The notes beneath the pieces are model-generated. The model had not been told where the DNA came from and did not search any database. It was given only the letters and a program-made list of their open reading frames with translations. Below are positions 1 through 9,203 of a DNA stretch of 64,000 nt, piece by piece. The first letter of the stretch is position 1. Every line of letters starts with the position of its first letter. Made by a program: the position numbers and the translations under genes. The stretch is from Acidobacteriota bacterium (GTDB taxonomy: Bacteria; Acidobacteriota; Holophagae; Acanthopleuribacterales; Acanthopleuribacteraceae): positions 12,380 through 76,379 of the forward strand of contig JACJWC010000022.1 of NCBI GenBank assembly GCA_020637335.1, in the 5' to 3' direction.

Positions 1-1
1 C

Positions 2-988
2 GTTCTGTTCCTTTCCTTCCTGCTGAGTCTGGCCTTGACGATCAAAGTACAGGCGCTGCGCTCTGACTTTAACGTGTTGGTGGGCATCATTTGGATGACG
101 GTTGCTGTTGCGGTTTGGGAAGGCGCGCGGCGGTTCAAGGGCTGGGAATGGCCGGCTGGTGCGGGTTCCCTACTCCTGGCGGGTGCGATTCATTGTGGTC
201 TGGTCAATTTGCAGCTGGATCAGGTGGTGGCTGGCGCCAGTGTGCGGGTCTGGACCTGTTTACCCGCTATCGGATTGTTGGTTTGGGCCCAATTCTCACC
301 CGGCGATAGTCGCTTGGAGAAACGTTTCCAGATCTCCTTTTTCCATGCCGCCATTATTTTGCTGGCCATGGTCCAGCTCTTTTCGATGGCGCGTTTACAG
401 GTGATATGGGCTTGGTCGCTGGTTGGCTTGGGTGGCGCAGCGCTGTGGTTTTGGCGTCAGCATCCACAAGCGCGTTGGGCCAGTTTCTATCTCACTTTGG
501 CCGTCTTGGTTCGCGTCTTTGCGATCCACTTTCAAACGTTCCCACTGGAAATGGCGCGTACCAACCTATGGTCGATCCCTCTGGCTGCCACAGCGATTAG
601 TGCCGGTTATGTGCTGATGTGCCTGGGCCAGCAGCGCGGATTGCCACCATTCCTCCGCCGAAAAACCAGTTTCAGTTTCTGGTATTTGGTCGCCTTGGCA
701 ATATGGATCGGTTTTGTCAAACACGAGACGGCTGGCACCACTTTCACCATCTGGCTAAGCCTGGTCGCGCTGGGATCGATGGTCGCTGGCTTCCTTCTTC
801 AGGACCGTGTGGCGCGTTTGGCAGCTATGGGTCTGTTGCTCTTCTGTGTCTTTAAATTGTTCCTGTATGACCTGCGCTGGTTACACGGATTGTGGCGAAT
901 CCTTTCCTTCATGGTCTTGGGTGGCGTGTTGATCCTGGTCAGTTACTCCTACACGCGCTTCCGCGATCGCTGGAGTAAATTCCTATGA
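2..988 (+). CDS. C-terminal part of a multi-spanning membrane protein (DUF2339-like end)
   Basis: The reading frame is open from base 2 without a convincing start (first in-frame TTG at 35), so the gene is cut by the window edge and only its last roughly 330 residues are seen. They form about ten hydrophobic segments separated by short loops. The end, with a KLFLYDL motif followed by a WRILSFMVLGG segment and a final SYSYTRFRDRW, resembles the C-terminus of DUF2339 membrane proteins, whose function is unknown. The stop overlaps the ATG of the next gene (ATGA), so the two are probably co-translated. Membrane location is secure; the family name is inference from the C-terminal pattern. Confidence 0.75.
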   Translation, partial: VLFLSFLLSLALTIKVQALRSDFNVLVGIIWMTVAVAVWEGARRFKGWEWPAGAGSLLLAGAIHCGLVNLQLDQVVAGASVRVWTCLPAIGLLVWAQFSPGDSRLEKRFQISFFHAAIILLAMVQLFSMARLQVIWAWSLVGLGGAALWFWRQHPQARWASFYLTLAVLVRVFAIHFQTFPLEMARTNLWSIPLAATAISAGYVLMCLGQQRGLPPFLRRKTSFSFWYLVALAIWIGFVKHETAGTTFTIWLSLVALGSMVAGFLLQDRVARLAAMGLLLFCVFKLFLYDLRWLHGLWRILSFMVLGGVLILVSYSYTRFRDRWSKFL

Positions 989-1914
989 ACCGACGTCTCC
1001 TTGGTCTGCTCCTAATTGTTGTCGCAATGCTGGTGTTAATTGTGTTTTTGAGTCGTCAACGTTTGCAGGATGGCAAAGCAACGGCTCAGCCCTTTGTTGA
1101 TCGGGCGACCGAAGTGGTCCAGGCCGCTGATCGGTTGGGCTTGGAACTCACGCCCATGACATTGTCGGAAGAATTGGCCTTGGGTGCAGAACTGCATCGC
1201 GCGTCCTTTGCGGGCCGCTTGGACCCAAACGAAGAGGACCAAGCCTATTTACGCGCAGTGATGGAGACCTTGCAAGAAGGCGCGGAACTGCGCCGATCTG
1301 GTTTCTCGTACCAAATCTTCTTGTTGGATCTGCCTTATGTCAATGCGTTTGCCTTGCCCGGTGGCTATGTCTATGTGACACGTGGTTTATTGGCGGAAGC
1401 CGAGAGTGAAGCGGAACTGGCAAGCGTGATTGGCCACGAAATGGCCCATGTGGATTTGGGTCACTGTGTTGAGCGGGTTCAATACCAAGAATGGGTGCGT
1501 AAACGGGCGGGACGTGATGCCTCAAGTTTGGTGGCCGGTTTGTACCAGTTCCTCAGCATTGGTTACAGCGATGAGCAGGAAGAGGACGCCGACCAGGCCG
1601 GTATGGCCTTCGCCTTTCAGACCGGTTACCAACCTCAGGCGGCTTGGGACTTCCACGCACGTCTGGGCGATGAAGAATCGTCGCATGTCGTTCGCGATGT
1701 GGGTGGCGAACTGGACCGTCTGGTCAGTGATGTCCTGGAAGATTATTGGTCGACCCACCCCAACCACGAGCAACGCATCCAAAACTTACAAAAAGCGCTG
1801 CGCGCCTTGGGTATCCAAGACGCCAAGGCCGGTTATGTGGGCCGGCGCAACTTGCGTGAACGCCGGGCCAAAAGCCAGGTTAGTTATCCCGAGGAGTTGC
1901 GCTCGGGTGGATAA
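985..1914 (+). CDS. M48-family zinc metalloprotease, membrane-anchored
   Basis: This 309-residue protein starts with a single hydrophobic anchor or uncleaved signal (about residues 5-24), followed by an M48 peptidase domain. The zinc motif HEMAH lies near residue 151 in VIGHEMAHVDLGH, and the third ligand is expected in the EEDADQAG stretch near residue 199, as in the Ste24/HtpX/BepA group. The conserved NAFALPGGYVYVTRGLL strand that precedes the zinc helix in this family is present. It probably degrades or trims proteins at the periplasmic face of the membrane. It overlaps the upstream membrane protein by four bases, and its 3' end overlaps the convergent urate fusion gene by 31 bases. Confidence 0.92.
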   Translation: MNRRLLGLLLIVVAMLVLIVFLSRQRLQDGKATAQPFVDRATEVVQAADRLGLELTPMTLSEELALGAELHRASFAGRLDPNEEDQAYLRAVMETLQEGAELRRSGFSYQIFLLDLPYVNAFALPGGYVYVTRGLLAEAESEAELASVIGHEMAHVDLGHCVERVQYQEWVRKRAGRDASSLVAGLYQFLSIGYSDEQEEDADQAGMAFAFQTGYQPQAAWDFHARLGDEESSHVVRDVGGELDRLVSDVLEDYWSTHPNHEQRIQNLQKALRALGIQDAKAGYVGRRNLRERRAKSQVSYPEELRSGG

Positions 1915-4900
1915 ACGCGGATGCGGTTGAGTCCGCCATCGGGGTAAATCAGCAGCCGGATCCGGTCGATGGGTTCTGCACAACTCACTTTTACCCGCCA
2001 CAAATTTCCGGCATAGGGCTTGACCCAGGTGCGAGGACATAAGGTCCAATCGAAATGGCCCATTCCGCCTTCAATCGCCATAAATTGCGGGTTGTTATTG
2101 CGGAAAAAGTGGAAGTCGACATCGATGTGGTCGATCAGACTGGGTTGACTAAGCAGGATTTCGACCCATTCGTGGTGGTTGGGCTCCCGGCTGCGCGCCG
2201 ATTCCAATCCGTCAAACATGTGCAAGGGCGCGTGCGGTGAGAGGATCTGTGCGGCAGGTCCGTAGTGTTCGTTGCTGGCGGCCAGAATCCGCGCCCCGCA
2301 ACTGGCATCGGCCAAGTTATTTCCGAAACGAGCAGGCGTTCCCGTTGGAATGGGTAATGATTGCGGTTTTAGGCTGTGGGGGATATTTTCTGGGCACGGA
2401 CGCGAAATGCCATCGAAGCGGTCCATCCAGTTGGGCGGCAGCTCGGCATACAAGCCCAGCCGGGTCAGCCCGCCATCGGGCCAAATCCGCACCCGCACTT
2501 GACTGATCGGGCCGGTTTCCTTGAGGTGACCCAGCCATTCGGCATGACCCGAAAGCGCCAATTTGTCCAGGATCGGGAACCATTCCGATTGATGGCGACC
2601 TTCCAGGCTGATGAACGGTGCCTGGTTACCCAAATGGAATTGGGTTGAGATGCGCACGTATTTCAATGCGGTTGGTCTGGCCAATTGCCAAATACATTCA
2701 TCGTACGCCATCGGGTTGTGGCGAACCGTCTCCCAACTGTCCATGACCTTGCCCTGTCGACCAAATAAACTGGGATCAAAAGTCGGCTCAAACGGACTGA
2801 CCAGATTTTCGACCCGGGCAAACTTTTGGTTGCTGACCGATAGGCAACGCGCGTCAACCAAAAGGTTCAGGTCCGATAAGGGATGGATGGGGCCTCGATC
2901 GCGGATCGGCTCAGGCAAATCAGGTTGGAACGCATCCAGAACCAGCGCCTTGTAGCCTTGGTTGACCCGCTGTTCTGCGGGCACATCTGGGTTGTTCCAA
3001 CCCTGACCAAATTGCGAAAAATCGATGCCATGAACGGCAAGTTTCTGCAACAAATTTTGGGCGATTTCGGCGATAGCTTGCACCGCGTTTTGCTCGCCAG
3101 TCGCAAAAAGAACCATGCCTTTTCCTCGGTCTGGGCCATCAAAACAGTGCAGGAACAGGGCGCGATAGCCTTCATTGGCGCCCTGGTGCAACATCCAGCG
3201 ATTGGGTCCCGCCTCAGCCACAAAAACACCCAACCCCATGCGACATCCCATAAAGGCGAAACAGCCTAAATCTTGGCCATAAAGGGTTTGAATCGCTTGG
3301 TCGTGGCTGATGGGCCCGCAACCTAACGGATCGTGGAAGGCCGTTTCTAGCGCGGACAGGAAGGTGTGAATGGCTTTTGGTGTGGCGATGGCGCCAGCCG
3401 CAAAGGCAGGGAACACCAAGTCCGGGACCGGATAACCCTGATCATCGTGACCTGCCACGCGATTTGCGGATTTATGGCTTCCGTCAAAATGGAAGTTGAT
3501 CATTTTTAAATCGGTTAAGAATTGGCCTAGTCTTTTCGCATAGGTATCGCCCAACTGGGTTTCGAGCAGGTATTGCAGCAACAGGTACCCGCCGCCGGAA
3601 TAACTAAATTCGGTGTCGGGCGGGTGGATGACCTGCAGCGGTTCATAAGCAAATGTTTCGGGATGTTCCAGCAGCTCAGCCATTCGGGGAGCCGAACCCT
3701 CGAATCCATTCACGTAGTGCAGGTTGAGCGCCTGATGATTGAGTAAGTGACGTAAACACAACGGGTTCTCAGGTCGATCATTCGCGATTTTTAACGGACT
3801 GCCGAGCCGTTCCAACAGTGAAAAAACGGGTTGATCCAAGGAAAAGCCCATTTCGGTCCAAACCGTTTGGGCAAATGCGCTGGCGACCGATTTGCTCAGG
3901 GAGGCGATTTGGAACCAGGGTTCTCGAACTTGGCCTGGAAAGGACCAACTTTGCTGACAACCCGGCTCCGATAGGGAAACCCCGAGATGTTGGATACCCC
4001 ATTTTTGGGCGATCTCAACCAGGGTGCCTGATTGCAATAGGCCGCTTTTTTGGAGGCGTTTACAGGCTATTTCGGCAAGCGCGGTTTTGGCATTCTCGAC
4101 TTCTTGACTGGGGCCCTTGGCGAAGCGCGTCTGGAGGATGGCAAGCATTTCGGGTCCCGATTTACCTTGGGCAGAAACCAGGAACTTGAAACCGAACTTC
4201 TGACGATAACGCGCCCCCCACTCGGCCAATTGTTCCCGGGTCTCGCGGTCCTTTTCTGAGACTTGCGCTTGTTCCGATTGGGCGTGTGGATCCAGGCCCT
4301 TCTTCTGGCCGATATCGCCGTGAAAGTCAGCTGCAGCCTGCCATTCCTCGGATTGCAGAGCTTGAATGGTGGCATGGACCTGAGCTTCATCCAGAATTGG
4401 GTTTTGAGCAAGCGTTTCGGCAAAAACACGGGAGCCGCACGCCTCGAAATAGCGGATCAGGCGCTCTGTCATGGGCGGATGCCCATATTTTTCGGGCGAC
4501 ATCTGTTTCAGCAGCGCAAAAGGATTGGCCGATTGACGCACAATGTCGGTTGTGCAGGGCAACAACAGGGCACTGGCAAATTCCGGTGGGTTGGGGTCGC
4601 TCATTAGCTTAATCAGAAGTTCAACTGCCAGGTCGTACCATTTCGCGTTTTGGGCCGTGTAGCGGACCTCGGTTTGTTTGTGTGGCGTTTCTAACCCCTT
4701 GCGGATAAAACGCATTTCCTCAAAAACAATTTGAATAAAATGGCTCAACGGGAAGCGACCGTGGTGGATCTCGTGCCAGACCTCCCACCTTGAGCGTTCC
4801 GCAGTGGCCAGATCATCCATGACGCGGACTTTCTCGCCCTGAATCTCGGCCGGCAAAGCGACACAGCCATTGCCGCTCAACCAATCGGCCAGGTACTGCA

Positions 4901-6518
4901 GTGATTGAAAGACGTTGTAGCGAATTTCTTGCGGATCGTTATTGGCGATGAACTCGGATTCTTTGAGATCAGCAACGATGAGCGCTAAAGGGTAACGCGG
5001 GTGGTTTTTGTCCAAACCTTCAATGTCGGGGCTTTCAATGAAGGCATGAATAGACTCGCGGTAGGCGGGTTCGAGGCAGCCGTCGACCAGTTGACGAACG
5101 GGTTCAGAATCACCCTCGAGCCTTTTTTGCCAGGCCGCGACCCAGGCCATGCCCAGACGCACGAAGTCGGGATGCGCGACCCAAAATCCGTTCAGACCGC
5201 GTTTGAGTTGGGTGACGACATCGCGAATGAAACCCTGCATGGTGACCTGAAACGAAGGGCCGCTGTTCTCGTTGCGGGCCGGGAGAACACCGTACATGCC
5301 GCCCACTTTGATGCCGCCGCGCGGACCGACCACATCGGCCAGCAGATCATGCGAGGCCTTGATGTACTTGATGACGATGCCCGGATCTGCCTTGACCGGG
5401 ATGCGGTATTGCGGATCGTGTTTAAACAAGCGGGCGGTCGAGGCCAGGTAATCGTGCCAGCCCAAAGATGCGCCCACGAAGTAGGGGTGAAGCGCATCGA
5501 TGATTTCGTGAACCCGTAAAATGGCGCGCGGGTTCTCCAGGACGATCATCAGCCGAATCGTTCCGAGCGCGTATTCGGGATGGGTTTCGCGGAGGAGCGT
5601 TTCAGCACAGTGGATGAAGTGCTGGACATAGGCGGCCTCCTCCTCGTTTTCCAGTTTGGGCACATAAAAAACCAGGGCTTCGGGTCGCTGCCAGTTACGG
5701 AAGAGGTGTAATGCAAAATCGTAGAGATGTAGCGGAACGGGCTGGTTGCGGAAAAAAAGAAAGGGGCTGGGGATGGCCAGACCAGGAAAACGTTTGATCG
5801 GTTGGGCTAAGTGGTCTTGAGCCAAGGCATAATGTTTGCCCGAGCTGGGATCGTCATAGGCCAGACTGCCGTCAAAACAAGCGCTTAGGTTGATGCCGGC
5901 CGAAACCAGGTCGCTGCGCAAAGGCGTTTTGGAGTCTTCATTGTCGGCGCCCCAGCGCGGAACGTCTGTGGATTCTGTTAGAAGTTGCGCGACAATGGGC
6001 GGTTCATTGGGCAGAACACGGTGGTAGGCGTTCATGGCGTTGATGCACATCTTCTCGGAATCGGGCGGACCAAATAAGGTGACATGGTTGCCGGCCAGGT
6101 AGTCTGGAATAGGGGCAATCCGGTTGTCGTTGTGGTTTTGCGCATAGTCGGGTCGCAGGGGACCGAATACGATACGGTCCTGACTGTCGGCCAGGCCCAA
6201 GACGGTTTGTAGCGAAGGGTCGTGGCGGTCAATCTGGTGGTCGCGGTTGTATGTGGCACAAGCAGCTACCCGATCATCGATAAACTGGCGATCAACTGTG
6301 CGTTGAGCCAGGACCATTTGCAGGTTTGGGCTAACCTGTTCCACCAGATTGCTCAGGAAGGTCAATGCCTCCTGCGTTTCAAGGCCGTGGTTCGGACCGA
6401 CTTGACATAAGCCAGGCACACCGGGAACGGGCGTCGCTTCCTGAAGCAGTTGGCGGTAGAGCGGTTCGGGCAGGAAATCCTGGTATTCGGCGATTTCGAG
6501 ATAGGGTTTTTTGTGCAA
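1884..6518 (-). CDS. Four-domain fusion: malate synthase - OHCU decarboxylase - serine hydrolase - allantoicase
   Basis: One uninterrupted 1544-residue frame, starting at a TTG three bases after the hydroxyisourate hydrolase stop, with GGAAG upstream. Residues about 1-650 are a malate synthase: WLSGNGCVALP, then the catalytic aspartate in DDLATAERSR (near 568). Residues about 657-828 resemble 2-oxo-4-hydroxy-4-carboxy-5-ureidoimidazoline decarboxylase (FHGDIG near 731, SEQAQ, RQKFGFKFLV); the usual HPEL is altered to HGDI. Residues about 830-1170 are a class-C beta-lactamase-like serine hydrolase with SLSK (near 876), YSGGGY (near 972) and a late HQGANEGYR. Residues about 1205-1540 are a two-repeat allantoicase (GKVMDSWETVRHN; IWPDGGLTRLGLY and IYPDGGLNRIRVY). 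Together these would turn OHCU into allantoin, split allantoate, and condense glyoxylate with acetyl-CoA. No domain is recognisable as classical allantoinase or ureidoglycolate lyase. No signal peptide, so cytoplasmic. Domain calls are from motifs; the serine hydrolase substrate is unknown. Confidence 0.88.
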   Translation of the reverse strand: MHKKPYLEIAEYQDFLPEPLYRQLLQEATPVPGVPGLCQVGPNHGLETQEALTFLSNLVEQVSPNLQMVLAQRTVDRQFIDDRVAACATYNRDHQIDRHDPSLQTVLGLADSQDRIVFGPLRPDYAQNHNDNRIAPIPDYLAGNHVTLFGPPDSEKMCINAMNAYHRVLPNEPPIVAQLLTESTDVPRWGADNEDSKTPLRSDLVSAGINLSACFDGSLAYDDPSSGKHYALAQDHLAQPIKRFPGLAIPSPFLFFRNQPVPLHLYDFALHLFRNWQRPEALVFYVPKLENEEEAAYVQHFIHCAETLLRETHPEYALGTIRLMIVLENPRAILRVHEIIDALHPYFVGASLGWHDYLASTARLFKHDPQYRIPVKADPGIVIKYIKASHDLLADVVGPRGGIKVGGMYGVLPARNENSGPSFQVTMQGFIRDVVTQLKRGLNGFWVAHPDFVRLGMAWVAAWQKRLEGDSEPVRQLVDGCLEPAYRESIHAFIESPDIEGLDKNHPRYPLALIVADLKESEFIANNDPQEIRYNVFQSLQYLADWLSGNGCVALPAEIQGEKVRVMDDLATAERSRWEVWHEIHHGRFPLSHFIQIVFEEMRFIRKGLETPHKQTEVRYTAQNAKWYDLAVELLIKLMSDPNPPEFASALLLPCTTDIVRQSANPFALLKQMSPEKYGHPPMTERLIRYFEACGSRVFAETLAQNPILDEAQVHATIQALQSEEWQAAADFHGDIGQKKGLDPHAQSEQAQVSEKDRETREQLAEWGARYRQKFGFKFLVSAQGKSGPEMLAILQTRFAKGPSQEVENAKTALAEIACKRLQKSGLLQSGTLVEIAQKWGIQHLGVSLSEPGCQQSWSFPGQVREPWFQIASLSKSVASAFAQTVWTEMGFSLDQPVFSLLERLGSPLKIANDRPENPLCLRHLLNHQALNLHYVNGFEGSAPRMAELLEHPETFAYEPLQVIHPPDTEFSYSGGGYLLLQYLLETQLGDTYAKRLGQFLTDLKMINFHFDGSHKSANRVAGHDDQGYPVPDLVFPAFAAGAIATPKAIHTFLSALETAFHDPLGCGPISHDQAIQTLYGQDLGCFAFMGCRMGLGVFVAEAGPNRWMLHQGANEGYRALFLHCFDGPDRGKGMVLFATGEQNAVQAIAEIAQNLLQKLAVHGIDFSQFGQGWNNPDVPAEQRVNQGYKALVLDAFQPDLPEPIRDRGPIHPLSDLNLLVDARCLSVSNQKFARVENLVSPFEPTFDPSLFGRQGKVMDSWETVRHNPMAYDECIWQLARPTALKYVRISTQFHLGNQAPFISLEGRHQSEWFPILDKLALSGHAEWLGHLKETGPISQVRVRIWPDGGLTRLGLYAELPPNWMDRFDGISRPCPENIPHSLKPQSLPIPTGTPARFGNNLADASCGARILAASNEHYGPAAQILSPHAPLHMFDGLESARSREPNHHEWVEILLSQPSLIDHIDVDFHFFRNNNPQFMAIEGGMGHFDWTLCPRTWVKPYAGNLWRVKVSCAEPIDRIRLLIYPDGGLNRIRVYPPERNSSG

Positions 6519-6521
6519 GGT

Positions 6522-6845
6522 TCAGCTTCCGCGATAAGTTGAGAATCCGTAAGGGTTGAGCAGCAGCGGGACATGGTATTTGCGTTGGGTGTTGTGGATG
6601 CGGAACGTGATCGGCACATCCAGGAAAAACGGTTCCATTTGCCATTGGGCAGCATAGGTCTCGATGCCAAAGACAAGACGGTAATCGCCGGCTTCGGCCG
6701 GCACGTCGAACACGATGCGTCCATCCGCGTTGGTCAAAGCGACGTGCAAAGACTGCCATGTTCCGTTGGTGGCTTTAAACAATTCAACGGTGACGCCTTG
6801 TGCGGGAGTACCGAGCGAGGTGTCGAGTATGTGGGTGCTGATCAT
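6522..6845 (-). CDS. 5-hydroxyisourate hydrolase (transthyretin-like)
   Basis: A 107-residue protein matching the family length. The N-terminal HILDTSLGTPA motif (His5) and the C-terminal KYHVPLLLNPYGFSTYRGS block are the signatures of HIU hydrolases; the last four residues YRGS distinguish the enzyme from animal transthyretin. It hydrolyses 5-hydroxyisourate, the product of urate oxidation, to OHCU, which is the substrate of the decarboxylase domain in the next protein. The ATG overlaps the PuuD stop (ATGA), and its own stop is three bases from the TTG of the fusion gene. The upstream extension of the open frame lies inside PuuD and is not used. The three genes are therefore tightly coupled. 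Acts as a tetramer in known members (family knowledge). Confidence 0.97.
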   Translation of the reverse strand: MISTHILDTSLGTPAQGVTVELFKATNGTWQSLHVALTNADGRIVFDVPAEAGDYRLVFGIETYAAQWQMEPFFLDVPITFRIHNTQRKYHVPLLLNPYGFSTYRGS

Positions 6846-8443
6846 GGTTGTTGCCCCTGAAAGGTGAATTCGATTTGCAGTTCGGATTGGTCGGTGACCT
6901 CGATCTGTTGGGTCAACGTTCCGAAAATCTCGTGCCAGGCCTGGACGGTGTAGGTTCCGGGCGCCAGGTCGGGCAGCTTGAAAGTGCCATTCGTATCGCT
7001 GACGGCAAAATAGGCGTGGTCCATAACGGCAATATAGGCCTTCATCCAGGGATGCACATCGCATTTGGCTTCAATGAACTGTTCGGGATTGGCGAACGTC
7101 TTTTGGATACGCTGCGCCTTGAAAGGCATGGCATCGTTAAAGGGGTTATTGTTTTGGGTAACCGTGCGAACATTGTGGAACACCGAATCGCTATTGATGA
7201 ATTCAACCGTTTGGCCGGTGCGGACGCCGACCACGCGCGGTCGGTAAATGCAGCCGTACTGATCGAGTTCCACCGCCGTGTCGGGGATTAATCCGGTTGG
7301 TTTTCCTTCCAGGCCCGACGTGATTTGGATGAAAACATTGGCCAACTTGCCGTCCTGGACCAGGACCTGGTCCTCCAGGATGCCGTCTGGGTGATCGGCC
7401 AGACAACCCGGCTCCATTTGGATCGGCTGACGTTCGGGCACTGGTCCTTCAAAGCGGATGGTGCCGGAGATATGGGTTCCGGGCGGAATGGCCGCGGCGG
7501 TACCTGTGGCTGGAGCCGGCCTCAGGTTGGTTTTGGGTTTGAGGCCCAGCCAAATGATCAGACCAAGCAGGGTGATGGTGGCAAAGACGGCAAACTGCAA
7601 AGCGCGTTTGGGCTGCCTTAAACGATCGACAAAGTAGGCGCGGATTGCGGCGCCAACAACGCATAGGATCAGCAAAATCAGCCAGTTGTAACGATGGCCG
7701 TAGGTCGAAGGGAAGTGGTTGCTGATCATGATGAAGATGACTGGCAAGGTCAGATACGTGTTGTGGGTCGAGCGGTTCTTGGCGTTTTTGCCCCAATCCT
7801 GATTGACCGCCTCGCCGCGTTGGGTTGCTTCCACCATTTTGACCTGGCGCGGGATGATGCGCAGGAATACGTTAGCGGTCATCCAGGTCCCAATCATGCC
7901 GCCGATATGGATGAAGGCGGCACGTCCACTCAAGGTGTGGCAGAGCAGGTAAGACATGCCGGCGAGCCAGGCCATGGTGAGCAGGTGCCCGATCCAGGGT
8001 TTGTGCCGGGTCAGGTCGCGTTCCCACAAGAAATCGTAGAAGAACCAGGAGCCGAAAATGCTGAAGCCGCCAAGTAAGGCAGCTTGCAGGAAGGTCAGCT
8101 TGGAGACCGATGCATCCAAAAGGAAGGTACCGCCGCCGGTATAAAAGATCAGCAGCACGAGCACGGCCCCACTCATCCAGGTCCAGTAACTCTCCCATTT
8201 GAACCAATGCAGGACTTCGGGTACTTTGGTCGGGCCCATCAACATTTTTTCAACGTGATAAAAACCGCCGCCGTGCACCATCCACAACGCGCCGACATGG
8301 CCTTCGCGTGTACTTTGCGGATCGGGTTCCAGGGTGCGGTCCAGCCAAATAAAGAAGATACTGGTGCCAATCCAGGTGATCGCGGTTGTGATGTGCAACC
8401 AGCGCACGAGCAATAAAAGCCATTCGTAAAGATGGGGATCCAT
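6842..8443 (-). CDS. puuD: Membrane-bound urate oxidase PuuD with a cupredoxin-like C-terminal domain
   Basis: 533 residues, ATG preceded by GAGG. Residues about 1-310 form the membrane domain of PuuD (Urate_ox_N), with family motifs RWLHITTAITWIG, WMVHGGGFYHVEK and LHWFKWESYWTW. Known PuuD proteins end in a cytochrome c domain with CxxCH, which passes electrons to the respiratory chain. No CxxCH is present here. Residues about 325-533 instead carry a plastocyanin/carboxypeptidase-regulatory-like module with a possible type 1 copper set: His in VFHNV (near 421), Cys, His and Met in KCDVHPWM (near 461), then a YFAVSDTNGTF and PGTYTVQAWHE beta-sandwich. It oxidises urate to 5-hydroxyisourate. 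Electron transfer through copper rather than haem is inferred. Shares an ATGA overlap with the HIU hydrolase gene. Confidence 0.92.
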   Translation of the reverse strand: MDPHLYEWLLLLVRWLHITTAITWIGTSIFFIWLDRTLEPDPQSTREGHVGALWMVHGGGFYHVEKMLMGPTKVPEVLHWFKWESYWTWMSGAVLVLLIFYTGGGTFLLDASVSKLTFLQAALLGGFSIFGSWFFYDFLWERDLTRHKPWIGHLLTMAWLAGMSYLLCHTLSGRAAFIHIGGMIGTWMTANVFLRIIPRQVKMVEATQRGEAVNQDWGKNAKNRSTHNTYLTLPVIFIMISNHFPSTYGHRYNWLILLILCVVGAAIRAYFVDRLRQPKRALQFAVFATITLLGLIIWLGLKPKTNLRPAPATGTAAAIPPGTHISGTIRFEGPVPERQPIQMEPGCLADHPDGILEDQVLVQDGKLANVFIQITSGLEGKPTGLIPDTAVELDQYGCIYRPRVVGVRTGQTVEFINSDSVFHNVRTVTQNNNPFNDAMPFKAQRIQKTFANPEQFIEAKCDVHPWMKAYIAVMDHAYFAVSDTNGTFKLPDLAPGTYTVQAWHEIFGTLTQQIEVTDQSELQIEFTFQGQQP

Positions 8444-8537
8444 GCCAGCCTCATTTCAGGGTTTGGGACTGCAGATTACAGCACTTTTAACCGGAACCCC
8501 CAAGTTTTTTGTGTGAATTGGCAGCGAGAAGGGTGTT

Positions 8538-9203
8538 CTATTGGCTGTTGCGGTCGATGCCGGTTTCGTCCTGTTCGACGATTTCGGTTTCGGCCGCAGC
8601 GCGTTCCATCCATTCTTGGTAGACCTTAGTGTTTTGCACGTGTTGGCAGTAGGCCTGGACGGTTGGATTCAAATCGGGCGCATAGGTGGCAAAACGCGAA
8701 ACCACGGGTGCAAACATGGCATCGGCGATCGAAAATTTGCCAAACAGCCACGGCCCATTTGCCTCATGGGTTTGGCGGCATTCCGTCCAAATGGCCTGAA
8801 CGCGGTCGATATCTTTTTGCAGTTCGGGCGTCATGGGGATGATGCGGCGCGCTCGGGCATTCATCGGCATCTGGCTGCGCAGGGCGGGGAAACTGCTGTG
8901 CATCTCACAACTGATACTGCGTGCACGAGCACGGGCCTGGACATCCGAGGGCCAAAACACCCCACAGAGTTTGTCATTGAGGTATTCGTTGATGGCCAGA
9001 CTGTCCCAGACCGTGAAGCCATCGTCGATTAATACGGGTACGCGTTTGGTCGGGCTTAAGGGCGCTATTTCCTGGGCAAAGGTGGGGGTATCCAAGGGGA
9101 TCCGCTTGATTTCGTAGGGTAATCCGGTTTGACGCAGTAAGAACCAGGCGCGAATCGACCAGCTGGAATAATTGAAATTCCCCATCACGAGGGTCATGGA
9201 CAT
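8538..9203 (-). CDS. Glutathione S-transferase family protein
   Basis: A 221-residue two-domain GST. The N-terminal thioredoxin-like domain shows NYSSWSIRAWFLLRQTGLPY at about residues 11-30 and the cis-proline/substrate motif TKRVPVLIDDGFTVWDSLAI near 52-71, as in cytosolic bacterial GSTs. The helical C-terminal half contains GPWLFGKFSIADAMFAPVVSRF, the family N-capping region. It should conjugate or reduce small electrophiles with glutathione in the cytoplasm. A strong AGGAGG precedes the ATG. Its stop is 94 bases before the puuD start on the same strand, so it may be the first gene of the urate transcript. A role in urate breakdown is not evident and the link may be only positional. Confidence 0.93.
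   Translation of the reverse strand: MSMTLVMGNFNYSSWSIRAWFLLRQTGLPYEIKRIPLDTPTFAQEIAPLSPTKRVPVLIDDGFTVWDSLAINEYLNDKLCGVFWPSDVQARARARSISCEMHSSFPALRSQMPMNARARRIIPMTPELQKDIDRVQAIWTECRQTHEANGPWLFGKFSIADAMFAPVVSRFATYAPDLNPTVQAYCQHVQNTKVYQEWMERAAAETEIVEQDETGIDRNSQ

Noticed and set aside
6846..7064. Longer N-terminus for HIU hydrolase
   Set aside because: It is in the PuuD coding region; the ATG at 6845 matches the family start exactly.
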